A stretch of DNA of 49,075 bases from Candidatus Parcubacteria bacterium (GTDB lineage: Bacteria > Patescibacteriota > Patescibacteriia > PEXW01): positions 1 through 49,075 of the forward strand of contig QZJU01000018.1 of the NCBI GenBank assembly GCA_003597955.1, read 5' to 3'. The position numbers and the translations under genes were made by a program. Of this stretch, positions 38,629-46,892 are shown piece by piece. The notes beneath the pieces are model-generated. The model did not search any database, was not told the origin of the DNA, and worked only from the letters and a program-made list of their open reading frames with translations. Positions within the stretch are counted from its first letter, which is position 1; every line of letters begins with the position of its first letter.

Positions 38629-40353
38629 ATGGAAAAAATTTGGCGGGTGGCCGAAGTGGTCAAACCGGAAATTAAAAAGGCTTTCCCCGAACTTGATGAA
38701 ATTGTTTTGCAATTACTTTGGAATCGGAATTTACGCACCCAAGAAGCGATCGACGAGTTTTTGAATCCAGATTGGAGTGAAGACATTCATGATCCCTTTT
38801 TGTTTGTGGACATGAATAAGGCAGTTGACCGAATATTGCGGGCGATTCAAAAAAAAGAAATTGTTATCGTTCACGGTGATTATGATGCTGACGGTGTTTG
38901 CGCTTCGGCGGTTTTGTTCACCACTTTAAAAGCTCTTGGGGCCATTGTTGAAGTTTACCTACCGCACCGCGAACGCGAAGGTTATGGTTTAAATTTGCAG
39001 ACTATTGAACATTTGCACTCGGCTCATCGCGCCAACCTGATAATTACCTGCGATTGCGGCACGAGTAATTTTAACGAGGTGGAAAAAGCTAAAACATTAA
39101 GTATGGATGTTATCATTACCGATCATCATCACGAACCGGTCAAGCGGCCGAAAGCTTTGGCCTTGCTGAATCCGCAATTGAAAGGTTCCGGCTATCCGTT
39201 CGCGTTTCTGTCAGGCTCGGGAGTGGCCTTTAAATTGGCTCAGGGCCTAATTAGGAAGTCGAGGTTGAAAAATCTGAACGGCTTGCCCAAAGAAGGTTTT
39301 GAAAAATGGCTTTTGGATTTTGTGGCCATCAGCACGGTGACGGATTTTATGCCTTTAATTGGCGAAAACCGTACTTTGGTTAAATACGGTTTGGTGGTTT
39401 TGCGAAAATCTCCTCGACCCGGAATTCGCGCACTCTGCGAGGTCATAGCCTCCCGTCAAGAAAACTTGGATGCCACCTCGATTGGTTTTCAGATTGGCCC
39501 CCGCCTGAACGCGGCCGGCCGCATGGACCATGCCAGTACGGCCTTTAGGTTGCTGACCAGCGTTGATCTGGAGGAGGCGCGGGGTATTGCCATCGCTCTC
39601 AATCAATCCAATTCGGAAAGGCAAAAATTAACGGAAAGCATCTTAAGTGCGGTCAAAGAATTGCTGGGAGAAATTGATGATGAAAAAAGGCTTTTAACCG
39701 CTGTCGGGACAGGCTGGCCGGTTGGAGTTATCGGTTTGGTCGCTGGTAAATTGGCAGACGAATACCACAGGCCAACATTGATTATTTCCAAGCATCAAGA
39801 CACGATTGTGGGTTCAGGCCGGAGTATTCCAGCGTATGACATTACCGAAGCTTTGGCTAGACATCAAGAATGTCTTTCTCGTTTTGGTGGCCATGCTGGC
39901 GCCTGCGGTTTTACGGTCGTGCCTGAAAAACTTGAAGATTTTATTGTGGCGATGACACAAGATGCTAATTCTCGACTGACCCCCAAGGATCTGCGCAAGG
40001 AGATTTATATTGATTTTTTAGTGACCTTGCCTCAAGTAAAATTTGAACTTTTGGATATTTTGGAAAGATTCGAGCCCTTTGGTGAAGGTAATGCCAAGCC
40101 CCTATTTGTATGCGAGGGTTTAACAGTGTCAGAATTACAGTCCGTTGGTAAAGAAGGCAAGCATTTAAGGATTATTGCCAATCAAAAAGGTTCTGAGGTT
40201 AAGAAATTTATTGCCTTTGGTGTTGGCGAAGTTTACAGTCGTCTATTGGCTGTTGGTGAAAAGATCGATGTAGTTTTTTCTGTTGATCTCAACGAGTGGA
40301 ACGGGACGCGCGAACTTCAGTTAAAGATCGTGGATTTGAAATTGTCGAAATAA
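38629..40353 (+). CDS. recJ: Single-stranded-DNA exonuclease RecJ
   Basis: 574 residues, usual RecJ length. A 5'-3' ssDNA exonuclease of recombination and mismatch repair, Mn/Mg dependent. DHH core: VHGDYDADGVCASAVLF, CDCGTSN, ITDHHHEP, LSGSGVAFKLA, and DHHA1 with GRSIPAYDITEAL and FGGHAGACGFTV. The C-terminal OB-like domain (about 460-574, FEPFGEGNAKPLFVCEGL) is present. Predicted leaderless mRNA. Followed 3 bases later by an RNase H, so the pair forms a nucleic-acid-processing operon. Confidence 0.95.
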   Translation: MEKIWRVAEVVKPEIKKAFPELDEIVLQLLWNRNLRTQEAIDEFLNPDWSEDIHDPFLFVDMNKAVDRILRAIQKKEIVIVHGDYDADGVCASAVLFTTLKALGAIVEVYLPHREREGYGLNLQTIEHLHSAHRANLIITCDCGTSNFNEVEKAKTLSMDVIITDHHHEPVKRPKALALLNPQLKGSGYPFAFLSGSGVAFKLAQGLIRKSRLKNLNGLPKEGFEKWLLDFVAISTVTDFMPLIGENRTLVKYGLVVLRKSPRPGIRALCEVIASRQENLDATSIGFQIGPRLNAAGRMDHASTAFRLLTSVDLEEARGIAIALNQSNSERQKLTESILSAVKELLGEIDDEKRLLTAVGTGWPVGVIGLVAGKLADEYHRPTLIISKHQDTIVGSGRSIPAYDITEALARHQECLSRFGGHAGACGFTVVPEKLEDFIVAMTQDANSRLTPKDLRKEIYIDFLVTLPQVKFELLDILERFEPFGEGNAKPLFVCEGLTVSELQSVGKEGKHLRIIANQKGSEVKKFIAFGVGEVYSRLLAVGEKIDVVFSVDLNEWNGTRELQLKIVDLKLSK

Positions 40354-40356
40354 TCT

Positions 40357-40758
40357 ATGTTAGATTATATTTTATATACTGACGGCGGCGCGCGCGGCAA
40401 TCCCGGACCAGCAGCCATTGGTTATGCTTTGATGCAGGGACACAAATTAGTTTTACAAAACGGCAAAACTGTCGGCAAGGCCACGAATAATGTTGCCGAA
40501 TATCTGGCAGTACTGAATGGATTGCAAGCAGCTAAACAGATGGGCATTGAAAACTTGGAATGCCGGTTGGACAGCCAGTTAGTTTGCGAACAGTTGAACC
40601 AAAGGTATAAGATTAAAAATCAGGATTTAAGTCGGCTATTCGTGAAAATATGGAATTTGACCCAAAGCTTTAAGCGCCTGAAATTCGTTTATATACCTCG
40701 TGAACAGAACCAGTTGGCCGACCGTTTGGTCAATCAAGCCTTGGACGGAAAAATTTAA
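40357..40758 (+). CDS. rnhA: Ribonuclease HI-like protein
   Basis: 133 residues. Catalytic acidic residues of RNase H are visible: Asp in LYTDGGARGNPGP, Glu in TNNVAEYLAVLNGL, Asp in CRLDSQLV and Asp in EQNQLADRLVNQAL. It hydrolyses RNA in RNA-DNA hybrids. It is the short archaeal/RBD-less type without an N-terminal hybrid-binding domain. The start is 3 bases after recJ. Function in primer or R-loop removal is conventional; gene symbol by family. Confidence 0.9.
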   Translation: MLDYILYTDGGARGNPGPAAIGYALMQGHKLVLQNGKTVGKATNNVAEYLAVLNGLQAAKQMGIENLECRLDSQLVCEQLNQRYKIKNQDLSRLFVKIWNLTQSFKRLKFVYIPREQNQLADRLVNQALDGKI

Positions 40759-40762
40759 AGTT

Positions 40763-41644
40763 ATGTTCGTAAACCTCATTTTAATTTTCATTCTGCTACT
40801 GCTGATTGCCATGATCGTCGCGGCTTGGGCTGTGGCTTCGATGATTATCAAACAGCCGCGCGAAGTTAAGCCCCAGGACTGGCAAGCGCACAATCTGCGG
40901 CCGGAGCTGGTTAATTTTGAAGCCACGGACGGCATCAAGCTCGCGGGCGCGTTCCTGGCAGGCAAGAATCGCGCTACCATCATTCTTTTGCACGGCTATG
41001 GGCATTCCAAAACCCAACTTTTGCCTCAAGCTTGTTTTTTAAACCAGGCAGGTTTTAATGTTTTACTATTTGATTTTCGCGGCTCGGGCGAAAGCGCCGG
41101 GGAATTTATTACTTTTGGCGAAGACGAGCAGAAAGATTTGGCTGGTGCTGTGGCTTATTTGCATTCACGAAAAGATCTGGATCATAATCGCATCGGGGTT
41201 TTTGGTTATTCCATGGGTGGGTCGGTGGCGATTTTAAAAAGCGGGGAGATCTCCGAAATTCGCGCCTTGGTCGTGGATTCCAGCTATGCCGAATTCCGCG
41301 CTTTGATTGAGAGTAATTTAAAAGAATATCTTGGCGGGTTGCCGTTTTTTCCTTTGGGCTATTTAATTTTATATATGATTAAAGTTCGTACGGGTGCTTA
41401 CTTTTCCGATATCCAACCCGTTCGCCGGCTAGCAAACTTAAAGAATACCCCACTTTTAATAATTCATGGCACCCAAGATAAAACCGTTCCCGTGTGGGAG
41501 GCGATGAAAATTCACGCCAGCGCCCACGGCCCTGCGGAATTGATGTTGGTTAAGGGCGCTGATCACGCCGGAACCTATTCAGTCGCGGGCGAAAAATACG
41601 TGGAGAAAATCGTGGGTTTCTTTCGTACGCACCTTTTGGCTTGA
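40763..41644 (+). CDS. Membrane-anchored alpha/beta hydrolase
   Basis: 293 residues from ATG 40763, 4 bases after rnhA (a longer frame from 40700 lies inside rnhA). One N-terminal membrane helix (FVNLILIFILLLLIAMIVAA), then a serine hydrolase: oxyanion region LLHGYGHSKTQ, nucleophile Ser150 in GYSMGG, Asp in HGTQDKTVP, His in KGADHAGTY. Likely faces the outside, acting on esters or peptides of the envelope; substrate unknown. The family includes BEM46-like hydrolases. Third gene of the recJ unit. Confidence 0.85.
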   Translation: MFVNLILIFILLLLIAMIVAAWAVASMIIKQPREVKPQDWQAHNLRPELVNFEATDGIKLAGAFLAGKNRATIILLHGYGHSKTQLLPQACFLNQAGFNVLLFDFRGSGESAGEFITFGEDEQKDLAGAVAYLHSRKDLDHNRIGVFGYSMGGSVAILKSGEISEIRALVVDSSYAEFRALIESNLKEYLGGLPFFPLGYLILYMIKVRTGAYFSDIQPVRRLANLKNTPLLIIHGTQDKTVPVWEAMKIHASAHGPAELMLVKGADHAGTYSVAGEKYVEKIVGFFRTHLLA

Positions 41645-41681
41645 GGCTGAATTTTGCTTGCCAAAAACAGGTTTTTCCGAG

Positions 41682-41687
41682 TAAAGT
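41682..41687 (+). promoter_or_regulatory. Probable -10 box of alaS (leaderless)
   Basis: TAAAGT lies exactly six bases before ATG 41694, the same geometry as at 3051, 33098 and 38629; no extended TG and no clear -35. Confidence 0.4.
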
Positions 41688-41693
41688 GTATAT

Positions 41694-43529
41694 ATGAAGC
41701 TCGCTGAGATCCGAAAAAAATTTTTGAAATTTTTCGCGTCAAAAAAGCACGCCTTAATCGCCTCGTCGACTTTGGTGCCGTTGAACGATCCGACTGTGCT
41801 TTTGACTACGGCCGGCATGCAGCAATTTAAGCCGTATTTTTTGGGCGAACGCGATCCCATTAAAGATTTGCGTTCACGGCGCTTGGCTTCGGTGCAGAAA
41901 TGCTTTCGGACTTCTGACATTAATGAAGTGGGGGATTTAACCCACCTGACTTTTTTCGAGATGCTCGGAAACTTCAGCGTGGGCGATTATTTCAAAAAAG
42001 AAGGCATTGCTTACGCTTGGGAATTTTTAACCAAAACTTTGAAAGTCCCGACTCAGCGGTTGTGGGCGACATTTTTTAAAGGCAGCCCGGCCGGCAAAAA
42101 GAATAAATTTTCCGCCGACCAAGAGGCTTTTGAACATTGGCAGAAATATTTGCCGAAAAATAAAATCGCGGGCTTTGGTCCGGAAGAAAATTTTTGGGGG
42201 CCGCCGGGGAAGACAGGGCCCTGCGGGCCGTGCACGGAAATTCACTATGACCTGACGCAAACGCCTTGCGAAAAAGCCGATGCGTGTTTGCCGAATTGTG
42301 AGTGCGGACGTTTTGTGGAAATTTGGAACTTGGTTTTTATGGAATATTTTAAATCCACGAGCGGAGAATATTCCGAATTGCCTCACAAAAACATCGATAC
42401 CGGCATGGGCTTGGAACGTTTGGCCATGATTCTGCAAGCCAAAGCCAGCGTTTTTCAAACCGAAGCCTTTACTAAAATCATTCAAAAGATTGAAACCGAT
42501 CCGCGCTTTGGCCTGACCGGAAATAGCCTGGAGGATTCGCGCCGACTGCGGATTGCCAGCGACCACTTCAAAGGCGCGGTTTTTTTGCGGGCGGACGAAG
42601 TTCGATTCAGTAATAAAGAGCAGGGTTATATTCTGCGCAGGATTTTTCGACGCGCCTGTGATCAATACCTTCATCCCGGAATGGACTTATCAAGGCCGGT
42701 GCGTGCCGTGGTCCGGGAGTACCAAGAGGTTTATCCAGATTTAGCCAATAAGCAAGCAGAAATCTTAGCGGATTTTCAGAAGGAATATCTGGCGTATGAA
42801 AAAGTTCGGAATTTGAATTTACAAGTTTTATTAAAGCAGTTGCCGCCCGAAGGAATTTTGTCACAGATCGCTTCGCCAGAAGGGGTCTCCAAAATTCACA
42901 TTACCGGTAAAGCGGCTTTTCAATTGTTTTCGACTTACGGTGCCTCGATTGACCAATTAAAACAAAAAGGTTTTGAGTTCGCTGAAGCGGAGTTTGAACT
43001 GGAAATGGAAAAACACCGCACGGTTTCCCGGGCGGGGGCGGAGAGTAAGTTCGGCGGACATGGTTTAAACAGCGCGGCCTTAAGCGATGTCGAGCGCGAA
43101 AAAATCACGCGCTTACACACGGCCACCCACCTTTTGCAGCAAGCCCTGCGCGATGTCTTGGGCGAAACCGTCAAGCAGGAAGGCTCGGACATCAATCCCG
43201 AAAGATTACGTTTTGATTTCCGCTTTGCGGAAAAGTTAACCCCGGAGCAGATTGCCGAAGTCGAGGAAATTGTAAACGAAAAAATCGACGGGGATCTGCC
43301 CGTAACTTTTCAGGAAATGCCGTATGCAGACGCCATCAAATCCGGCGCACTGGCCTTTTTCAAAGAAAAATACCCCGATCCGGTTAAAGTTTATAGCGTT
43401 GGCGATTATTCCAAGGAGCTCTGCGGCGGCCCACACGTTGAGCGCACCGGGCAAATCGGCGAGTTTAAAATTCTGTCGGAGAAATCTGTTTCCGCCGGCA
43501 TTCGGCGTATAAAAGCCACGGTCGCTTAA
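41694..43529 (+). CDS. alaS: Alanyl-tRNA synthetase, short form without C-Ala domain
   Basis: 611 residues against about 870 in most bacteria. The class II catalytic domain is intact (LVPLNDPTVLLTTAGMQQFKPYF, TSDINEVGDLTHLTFFEMLGNFS, GPCGPCTEIHYD, MGLERLAMIL), as are the tRNA-recognition domain and the editing/SAD domain with metal ligands HTATH and CGGPH. The protein ends right after SAD (SVSAGIRRIKA), so the DHHA1/C-Ala domain that helps bind tRNA and dimerise is missing. It should still charge and edit. Short AlaRS forms are known from reduced lineages. The stop codon overlaps the strong inverted repeat that opens the next intergenic region. Confidence 0.93.
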   Translation: MKLAEIRKKFLKFFASKKHALIASSTLVPLNDPTVLLTTAGMQQFKPYFLGERDPIKDLRSRRLASVQKCFRTSDINEVGDLTHLTFFEMLGNFSVGDYFKKEGIAYAWEFLTKTLKVPTQRLWATFFKGSPAGKKNKFSADQEAFEHWQKYLPKNKIAGFGPEENFWGPPGKTGPCGPCTEIHYDLTQTPCEKADACLPNCECGRFVEIWNLVFMEYFKSTSGEYSELPHKNIDTGMGLERLAMILQAKASVFQTEAFTKIIQKIETDPRFGLTGNSLEDSRRLRIASDHFKGAVFLRADEVRFSNKEQGYILRRIFRRACDQYLHPGMDLSRPVRAVVREYQEVYPDLANKQAEILADFQKEYLAYEKVRNLNLQVLLKQLPPEGILSQIASPEGVSKIHITGKAAFQLFSTYGASIDQLKQKGFEFAEAEFELEMEKHRTVSRAGAESKFGGHGLNSAALSDVEREKITRLHTATHLLQQALRDVLGETVKQEGSDINPERLRFDFRFAEKLTPEQIAEVEEIVNEKIDGDLPVTFQEMPYADAIKSGALAFFKEKYPDPVKVYSVGDYSKELCGGPHVERTGQIGEFKILSEKSVSAGIRRIKATVA

Positions 43530-43553
43530 GGTTTTCTTCAAAACTTAAGCGGA
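43525..43553 (+). other. Hairpin overlapping the alaS stop codon
   Basis: GCTTAAG/CTTAAGC arms (43525-43530 region and 43545-43550) with inner TTTT/AAAA and one bulge. There is no T-tract behind it, so it may protect the alaS 3' end and not terminate. Confidence 0.5.
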
Positions 43554-43554
43554 C

Positions 43555-43584
43555 TTGACCCCGCACCTCTTTTCATCCTATAAA
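43555..43584 (+). promoter_or_regulatory. Promoter 1 upstream of the ribosomal operon
   Basis: TTGACC (43555-43560), 18-nt spacer, TATAAA (43579-43584). Confidence 0.5.
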
Positions 43585-43665
43585 TTAAACCAGGGCAAAA
43601 ATTTGTTTGTCAATAAATTACCCCCTATTTAATAAAGACAGTAATCTGTTGAAAAGAGGTGGGGG
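43559..43665 (+). repeat. Long-range inverted repeat in the infA upstream region
   Basis: CACCTCTTTTC (43564-43574) complements GAAAAGAGGTG (43651-43661) perfectly, extended by CCCC (43559-43562) with GGGG (43662-43665) after a one-base bulge. The 76-nt loop has no gene. The left arm lies inside promoter 1; the right arm abuts the -35 of promoter 2. Confidence 0.65.
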
Positions 43666-43694
43666 TTGACGATTTTTCGCAGTGCTGTTACACT
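43666..43694 (+). promoter_or_regulatory. Promoter 2 of the ribosomal protein / rpoA operon
   Basis: TTGACG (43666-43671), 17-nt spacer, TACACT (43689-43694), a near-consensus promoter. The transcript would carry a leader of about 140 nt before infA. Confidence 0.7.
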
Positions 43695-43797
43695 CAATAC
43701 ACTTTAAAAAGTCATTAAATTTGGTTTCTGCTTTACACGATTTTGGTCCGGTTGGTTGCGCACTGATTACTAATTTTTGGGATAGTTGCGCAAGCCG

Positions 43798-43837
43798 CCC
43801 CGTGCCTGCAAAAAGCAGTCGGGGGTATATTTTTTTA
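43798..43837 (+). terminator. Possible attenuator hairpin in the infA leader
   Basis: CCCCG (43798-43802) pairs with CGGGG (43820-43824), and CTGC (43806-43809) with GCAG (43815-43818), around AAAAA, then TATATTTTTTT, ending 7 bases before ATG 43844. Upstream, GGTTGCGCA (about 43753) can pair with TGCGCAAGCC (about 43786), offering a competing structure. The layout fits transcription attenuation of the ribosomal operon. Confidence 0.5.
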
Positions 43838-43843
43838 ATAAAC

Positions 43844-44116
43844 ATGCATATAAATAAAAATCCGGTAGCGTCCACCCCGTCTAAACTCGAAGCAAAAGGT
43901 GTCAATAAAAAAGGCTTTATTGAGGTTGAAGGTTTGGTGGAAGAATTGCTGCCTTCCGCCACCTTTAAAGTCAAGTTAAGTAACGGACATATCGTCTTAG
44001 CGCACTTGTCCGGCCGGATGCGCATGAACAAGATTAAGATTTTGCCCGGCGATACGGTGATAATGGAAATGACACCTTACGATTTAAAGAAAGGCCGGAT
44101 AATTTTTCGAAAATAA
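43844..44116 (+). CDS. infA: Translation initiation factor IF-1
   Basis: 90 residues from ATG 43844; a longer open frame from 43682 runs through the promoter and leader and is not real. The OB-fold is canonical: [56 protein letters not shown], ending KGRIIFRK. An N-terminal extension of about 20 residues precedes the usual start. IF-1 occupies the ribosomal A site during initiation. First gene of the operon; no Shine-Dalgarno. Confidence 0.95.
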   Translation: MHINKNPVASTPSKLEAKGVNKKGFIEVEGLVEELLPSATFKVKLSNGHIVLAHLSGRMRMNKIKILPGDTVIMEMTPYDLKKGRIIFRK

Positions 44117-44122
44117 TTTTTT

Positions 44123-44236
44123 ATGAAAGTTCGATCCTCCGTCAAACCAATTTGCTCAAAATGCCGCGTCATTCGCCGCGGGAAAAAACTTTTAGTAATT
44201 TGCAGTAATCCTAAACATAAGCAAAGACAAGGATAA
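44123..44236 (+). CDS. rpmJ: Ribosomal protein bL36
   Basis: 37 residues, starting [14 protein letters not shown], with all zinc ligands (Cys11, Cys14, Cys27, His32) of the C+ form. Lies 6 bases after infA and 6 before rpsM, the normal order. Too short for the usual ORF cutoffs. Confidence 0.96.
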   Translation: MKVRSSVKPICSKCRVIRRGKKLLVICSNPKHKQRQG

Positions 44237-44242
44237 ATTTTT

Positions 44243-44632
44243 ATGCCAGCCAGAATCGCCGGAATCATTTTACCCAACAAACCTTTACGTATCGCCCTCC
44301 GTTACATTTACGGTATTGGCCCGACTCTTGCTTTAAAAATCGCCAAAAAGGCCGAAGTCGATCCGCAAATTCGGCCGAATGATCTTTCAGAAAGCGAAGT
44401 CAACCGCTTGCGAGAAATCATTGAAAAGCAGTACAAAGTTGAAGGTGATTTAAGGCGCGATGTTTTGCTCAATATAAAGCGCCAAAAAGAGATCGGTTCG
44501 TATACCGGCATGCGGCATTCCCGTAACCTGCCAGTGCATGGCCAGCGAACCAAAACTAATTCCCGCACGGTTAGAGGTAATATCCGTCGAACCATGGGCA
44601 GCGGCCGTAAACCGGCGGCGGAAAAGACTTAA
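44243..44632 (+). CDS. rpsM: Ribosomal protein uS13
   Basis: 129 residues, normal length. Motifs: ARIAGIILPNKPLRIALRYIYGIGPTLA, GDLRRDVLLNIKRQKEIGSYTGMRH, and LPVHGQRTKTNSRT near the end, followed by the basic tail that reaches towards the tRNAs. Head of the 30S subunit. Operon gap of 6 bases from rpmJ; AAGGAT at 44229 may act as a weak ribosome binding site. Confidence 0.98.
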   Translation: MPARIAGIILPNKPLRIALRYIYGIGPTLALKIAKKAEVDPQIRPNDLSESEVNRLREIIEKQYKVEGDLRRDVLLNIKRQKEIGSYTGMRHSRNLPVHGQRTKTNSRTVRGNIRRTMGSGRKPAAEKT

Positions 44633-44648
44633 TAAAGAATAATTTTTT

Positions 44649-45131
44649 ATGCCAGAAATTTCAGAGAATTTAAAACCTGAAAAAGCCGCTGAGGCAGCGC
44701 TCGCCGACCAGACGAAAGCAGGTAAGACCGAAGCTCCCAGCGGAGTTGTTTTACCGGCCCGCAGAAAGCGGAAAGCCAAGAAGTTTTTGACTCACGGTAT
44801 TGTCCACATCCAGGCGACTTACAATAATACGATTGTCAGCATCTCTGATTTGAACGGTAATGTTTTGGGTTGGTCATCCGCAGGTTCAGCAGGCTTTAAA
44901 GGCCCGAAAAAAGGTACGCCTTACGCTGCCGGTATTGTCGTCAAGAATCTTTTGGAAAAGCTAAGAGAAGTCGGTTTAAAACAGGTTGATGTGCGGGTTA
45001 GAGGTATAGGCAGCGGCCGCGAAGCGGCCATCCGGGCATTGGCCGGTGCTGGCTTGAGCATCAACGGCATAAAGGATATTACTCCGATTCCGCATAATGG
45101 CGTGCGTCCGCCTAAAGTCAGGAGAGTTTAA
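44649..45131 (+). CDS. rpsK: Ribosomal protein uS11
   Basis: 160 residues, longer than the usual ~129 because of an acidic/Ala-rich N-terminal extension of about 35 residues ([17 protein letters not shown]). Core: [84 protein letters not shown]. Platform of the 30S subunit. Start at ATG 44649; an internal start would also be possible but no better signal is seen. Confidence 0.97.
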   Translation: MPEISENLKPEKAAEAALADQTKAGKTEAPSGVVLPARRKRKAKKFLTHGIVHIQATYNNTIVSISDLNGNVLGWSSAGSAGFKGPKKGTPYAAGIVVKNLLEKLREVGLKQVDVRVRGIGSGREAAIRALAGAGLSINGIKDITPIPHNGVRPPKVRRV

Positions 45132-45133
45132 AC

Positions 45134-45742
45134 ATGGCCAGATATTTAGGATCTAAACACAATCGTTGCCGGCGTTACGGCGTAAAACTTTGCGACTCGG
45201 CCAAATGCCCGGTGGTAAGGCGACCATACCCGCCGGGCCAACACGGTCCCAAAGGCACATCCAGGCTTTCAGAATACGGTTTGCAATTGGCTGAAAAACA
45301 AAAAGCTAAAATAATTTACGGCTTGCTGGAAAGGCAATTTCAAAACTATTTTCACAAAGCCATTCAGAAAAAAGGCGATACGGGCTTGATTCTGCTCCAG
45401 CTTTTGGAACGGCGTTTGGATAATGTGGTTTACCGTTTGGGCCTGGCTGCCACTCACAGCCAAGCGCGGCAATATGTCAGCCACAATTTCATCATGGTTG
45501 ACGGCAAAAAAGTCAACATTCCTTCGTTTTTGGTTAAAGTTAACGATGAAATCAGCGTCGTTAACAAGCCCAAAATTCGCAGCCAAATTGCCGAAAGACT
45601 CAAAGGTACTAAAGGCAAAACTCCAGATTGGTTGAGTTTGGAGGCGGAAAAACAGAGCGGCAAAATTTTGCGGTTACCGGAAACGGATGATGTCCAACAG
45701 CCTTTAAATATGCAACTAATCGTTGAATATTATTCGCGCTAA
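45134..45742 (+). CDS. rpsD: Ribosomal protein uS4
   Basis: 202 residues. The N-terminal part has Cys12, Cys20 and Cys25 (NRCRRYGVKLCDSAKCPV), a likely zinc-bearing form, then PYPPGQHGPKG and the S4 RNA-binding domain (LLERRLDNVVYRLGLAATHSQARQYVSHNFIMVDGKKVNIPS). A primary 16S rRNA binder and, in many bacteria, the feedback regulator of this operon. Starts 2 bases after rpsK; AGGAGA at the end of rpsK may serve as ribosome binding site. Confidence 0.98.
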   Translation: MARYLGSKHNRCRRYGVKLCDSAKCPVVRRPYPPGQHGPKGTSRLSEYGLQLAEKQKAKIIYGLLERQFQNYFHKAIQKKGDTGLILLQLLERRLDNVVYRLGLAATHSQARQYVSHNFIMVDGKKVNIPSFLVKVNDEISVVNKPKIRSQIAERLKGTKGKTPDWLSLEAEKQSGKILRLPETDDVQQPLNMQLIVEYYSR

Positions 45743-45753
45743 CCCTTAAAAAT

Positions 45754-46515
45754 ATGGAAAAAATCTCTTTGCCTTCAAAGATAAACTTTCAGGAACAGGG
45801 CGAAAACCAAGCCGCGTTCATCATCGAACCTTGCTATCCGGGTTATGGTACCACCCTGGCCAATGCCTTGCGCCGGGTTTTGCTTTCGTCTTTGCCTGGA
45901 GCGGCGGTGACGGCCATAAAAATTTCCGGCATTACTCATGAATTTTCCACTTTGCCGCATGTGCAGGAAGACATGGTGGATTTGATTTTGAATGTCAAAG
46001 GCATTCGGTTCAAGATGCACGAAGGCGAGACGGCCTTAGTGACGATAAAATCCAAGGGCGAAAAAGTTTTGACTGCCGGGGATTTGAAGTGTCCTTCGAA
46101 TGTCGAAGTGACTAATCCAGAACACGTGATTGCACATTTGACAGATAAAGGCGCGGAAATGGAAATGGAATTGACGGTTAACGCCGGTCGCGGGTATGTG
46201 CCTGTGGAAATGCGGGAAAAGGAAAAATTAGACCTTGGCACGATTGCGGTTGACGCCATTTACACGCCGATCAAGAATGTGAATTTTGCCGTGGAAAATG
46301 TTCGGGTTGGCCAAATGACGAATTACGATAAGGTCACCATCACCGTGATTACGGACGGCACAATTTCGCCTCTGCAGGCTTTTTCCGACGCGGCCAAGAT
46401 TTTGGTTGAGCATTTTCAGCACTTGCTGAATTCTTTGCCTCTGCCCGAGGTGACAGTCCCAAAAGCAGGGGAAAGCGTTAAGCCCGCAAAAAAGCGAGCC
46501 AAGAAGGAAAAATAA
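45754..46515 (+). CDS. rpoA: RNA polymerase alpha subunit lacking the C-terminal domain
   Basis: 253 residues against about 310-340 in typical bacteria. The N-terminal domains for dimerisation and beta/beta' assembly are complete (EPCYPGYGTTLANALRRVLLSSLPG, VQEDMVDLILNVKGI, NAGRGYVPVE, DAIYTPIKNVNFAVENVRVGQ, LVEHFQHLL). After residue about 235 only a Lys-rich tail (KPAKKRAKKEK) follows, so the helix-hairpin-helix alpha-CTD that contacts UP elements and activators is absent. The frame is uninterrupted and the next gene follows normally, so this is not a sequencing break. Confidence 0.96.
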   Translation: MEKISLPSKINFQEQGENQAAFIIEPCYPGYGTTLANALRRVLLSSLPGAAVTAIKISGITHEFSTLPHVQEDMVDLILNVKGIRFKMHEGETALVTIKSKGEKVLTAGDLKCPSNVEVTNPEHVIAHLTDKGAEMEMELTVNAGRGYVPVEMREKEKLDLGTIAVDAIYTPIKNVNFAVENVRVGQMTNYDKVTITVITDGTISPLQAFSDAAKILVEHFQHLLNSLPLPEVTVPKAGESVKPAKKRAKKEK

Positions 46516-46536
46516 TTGTTATTTTGATTATCTCCT

Positions 46537-46884
46537 ATGCGACACCGGAAAACCAAATCCGTAATTGACCGTAAGGCGGCGCCTCGCCGGGCTTTAATCA
46601 GGCATCTGGCCGAAGCTTTTATCGTTCAAGGTCAGGTTAAAAGCAGCCCCGTCAAGATTCGCGTGGTTCAGCGGGTCGTGGAAAAGGCCATTACCTTAGC
46701 CCGAACCAACACTTTGGCAAGCCGGCGCAAGCTTTTGCAGGCTTTTTCCGAAAAATCGGTAAAAAAGCTCTTAGAGGATCTTGGTCCTAAATACAAAGAT
46801 CGCAAAGGCGGCTATACCAGAAGGATTCACGCCGGACCCCGCCGGGGCGATAACAGCCAGCAAGTTTATTTGGAATTGGTTTAA
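46537..46884 (+). CDS. rplQ: Ribosomal protein bL17
   Basis: 115 residues: MRHRKTKSVIDRKAAPRRALIRHL, VVEKAITLARTNTLASRR, then KYKDRKGGYTRRIHAGPRRGDNSQQVYLELV. Large-subunit protein near the exit tunnel. Follows rpoA by 21 bases as in most bacteria. Confidence 0.98.
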   Translation: MRHRKTKSVIDRKAAPRRALIRHLAEAFIVQGQVKSSPVKIRVVQRVVEKAITLARTNTLASRRKLLQAFSEKSVKKLLEDLGPKYKDRKGGYTRRIHAGPRRGDNSQQVYLELV

Positions 46885-46892
46885 AAATTATT

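Noticed and set aside
43682-43843. Longer infA start giving a 144-residue protein
   Set aside because: The extra codons run through the -10 box, leader and attenuator; IF-1 homology begins after ATG 43844.
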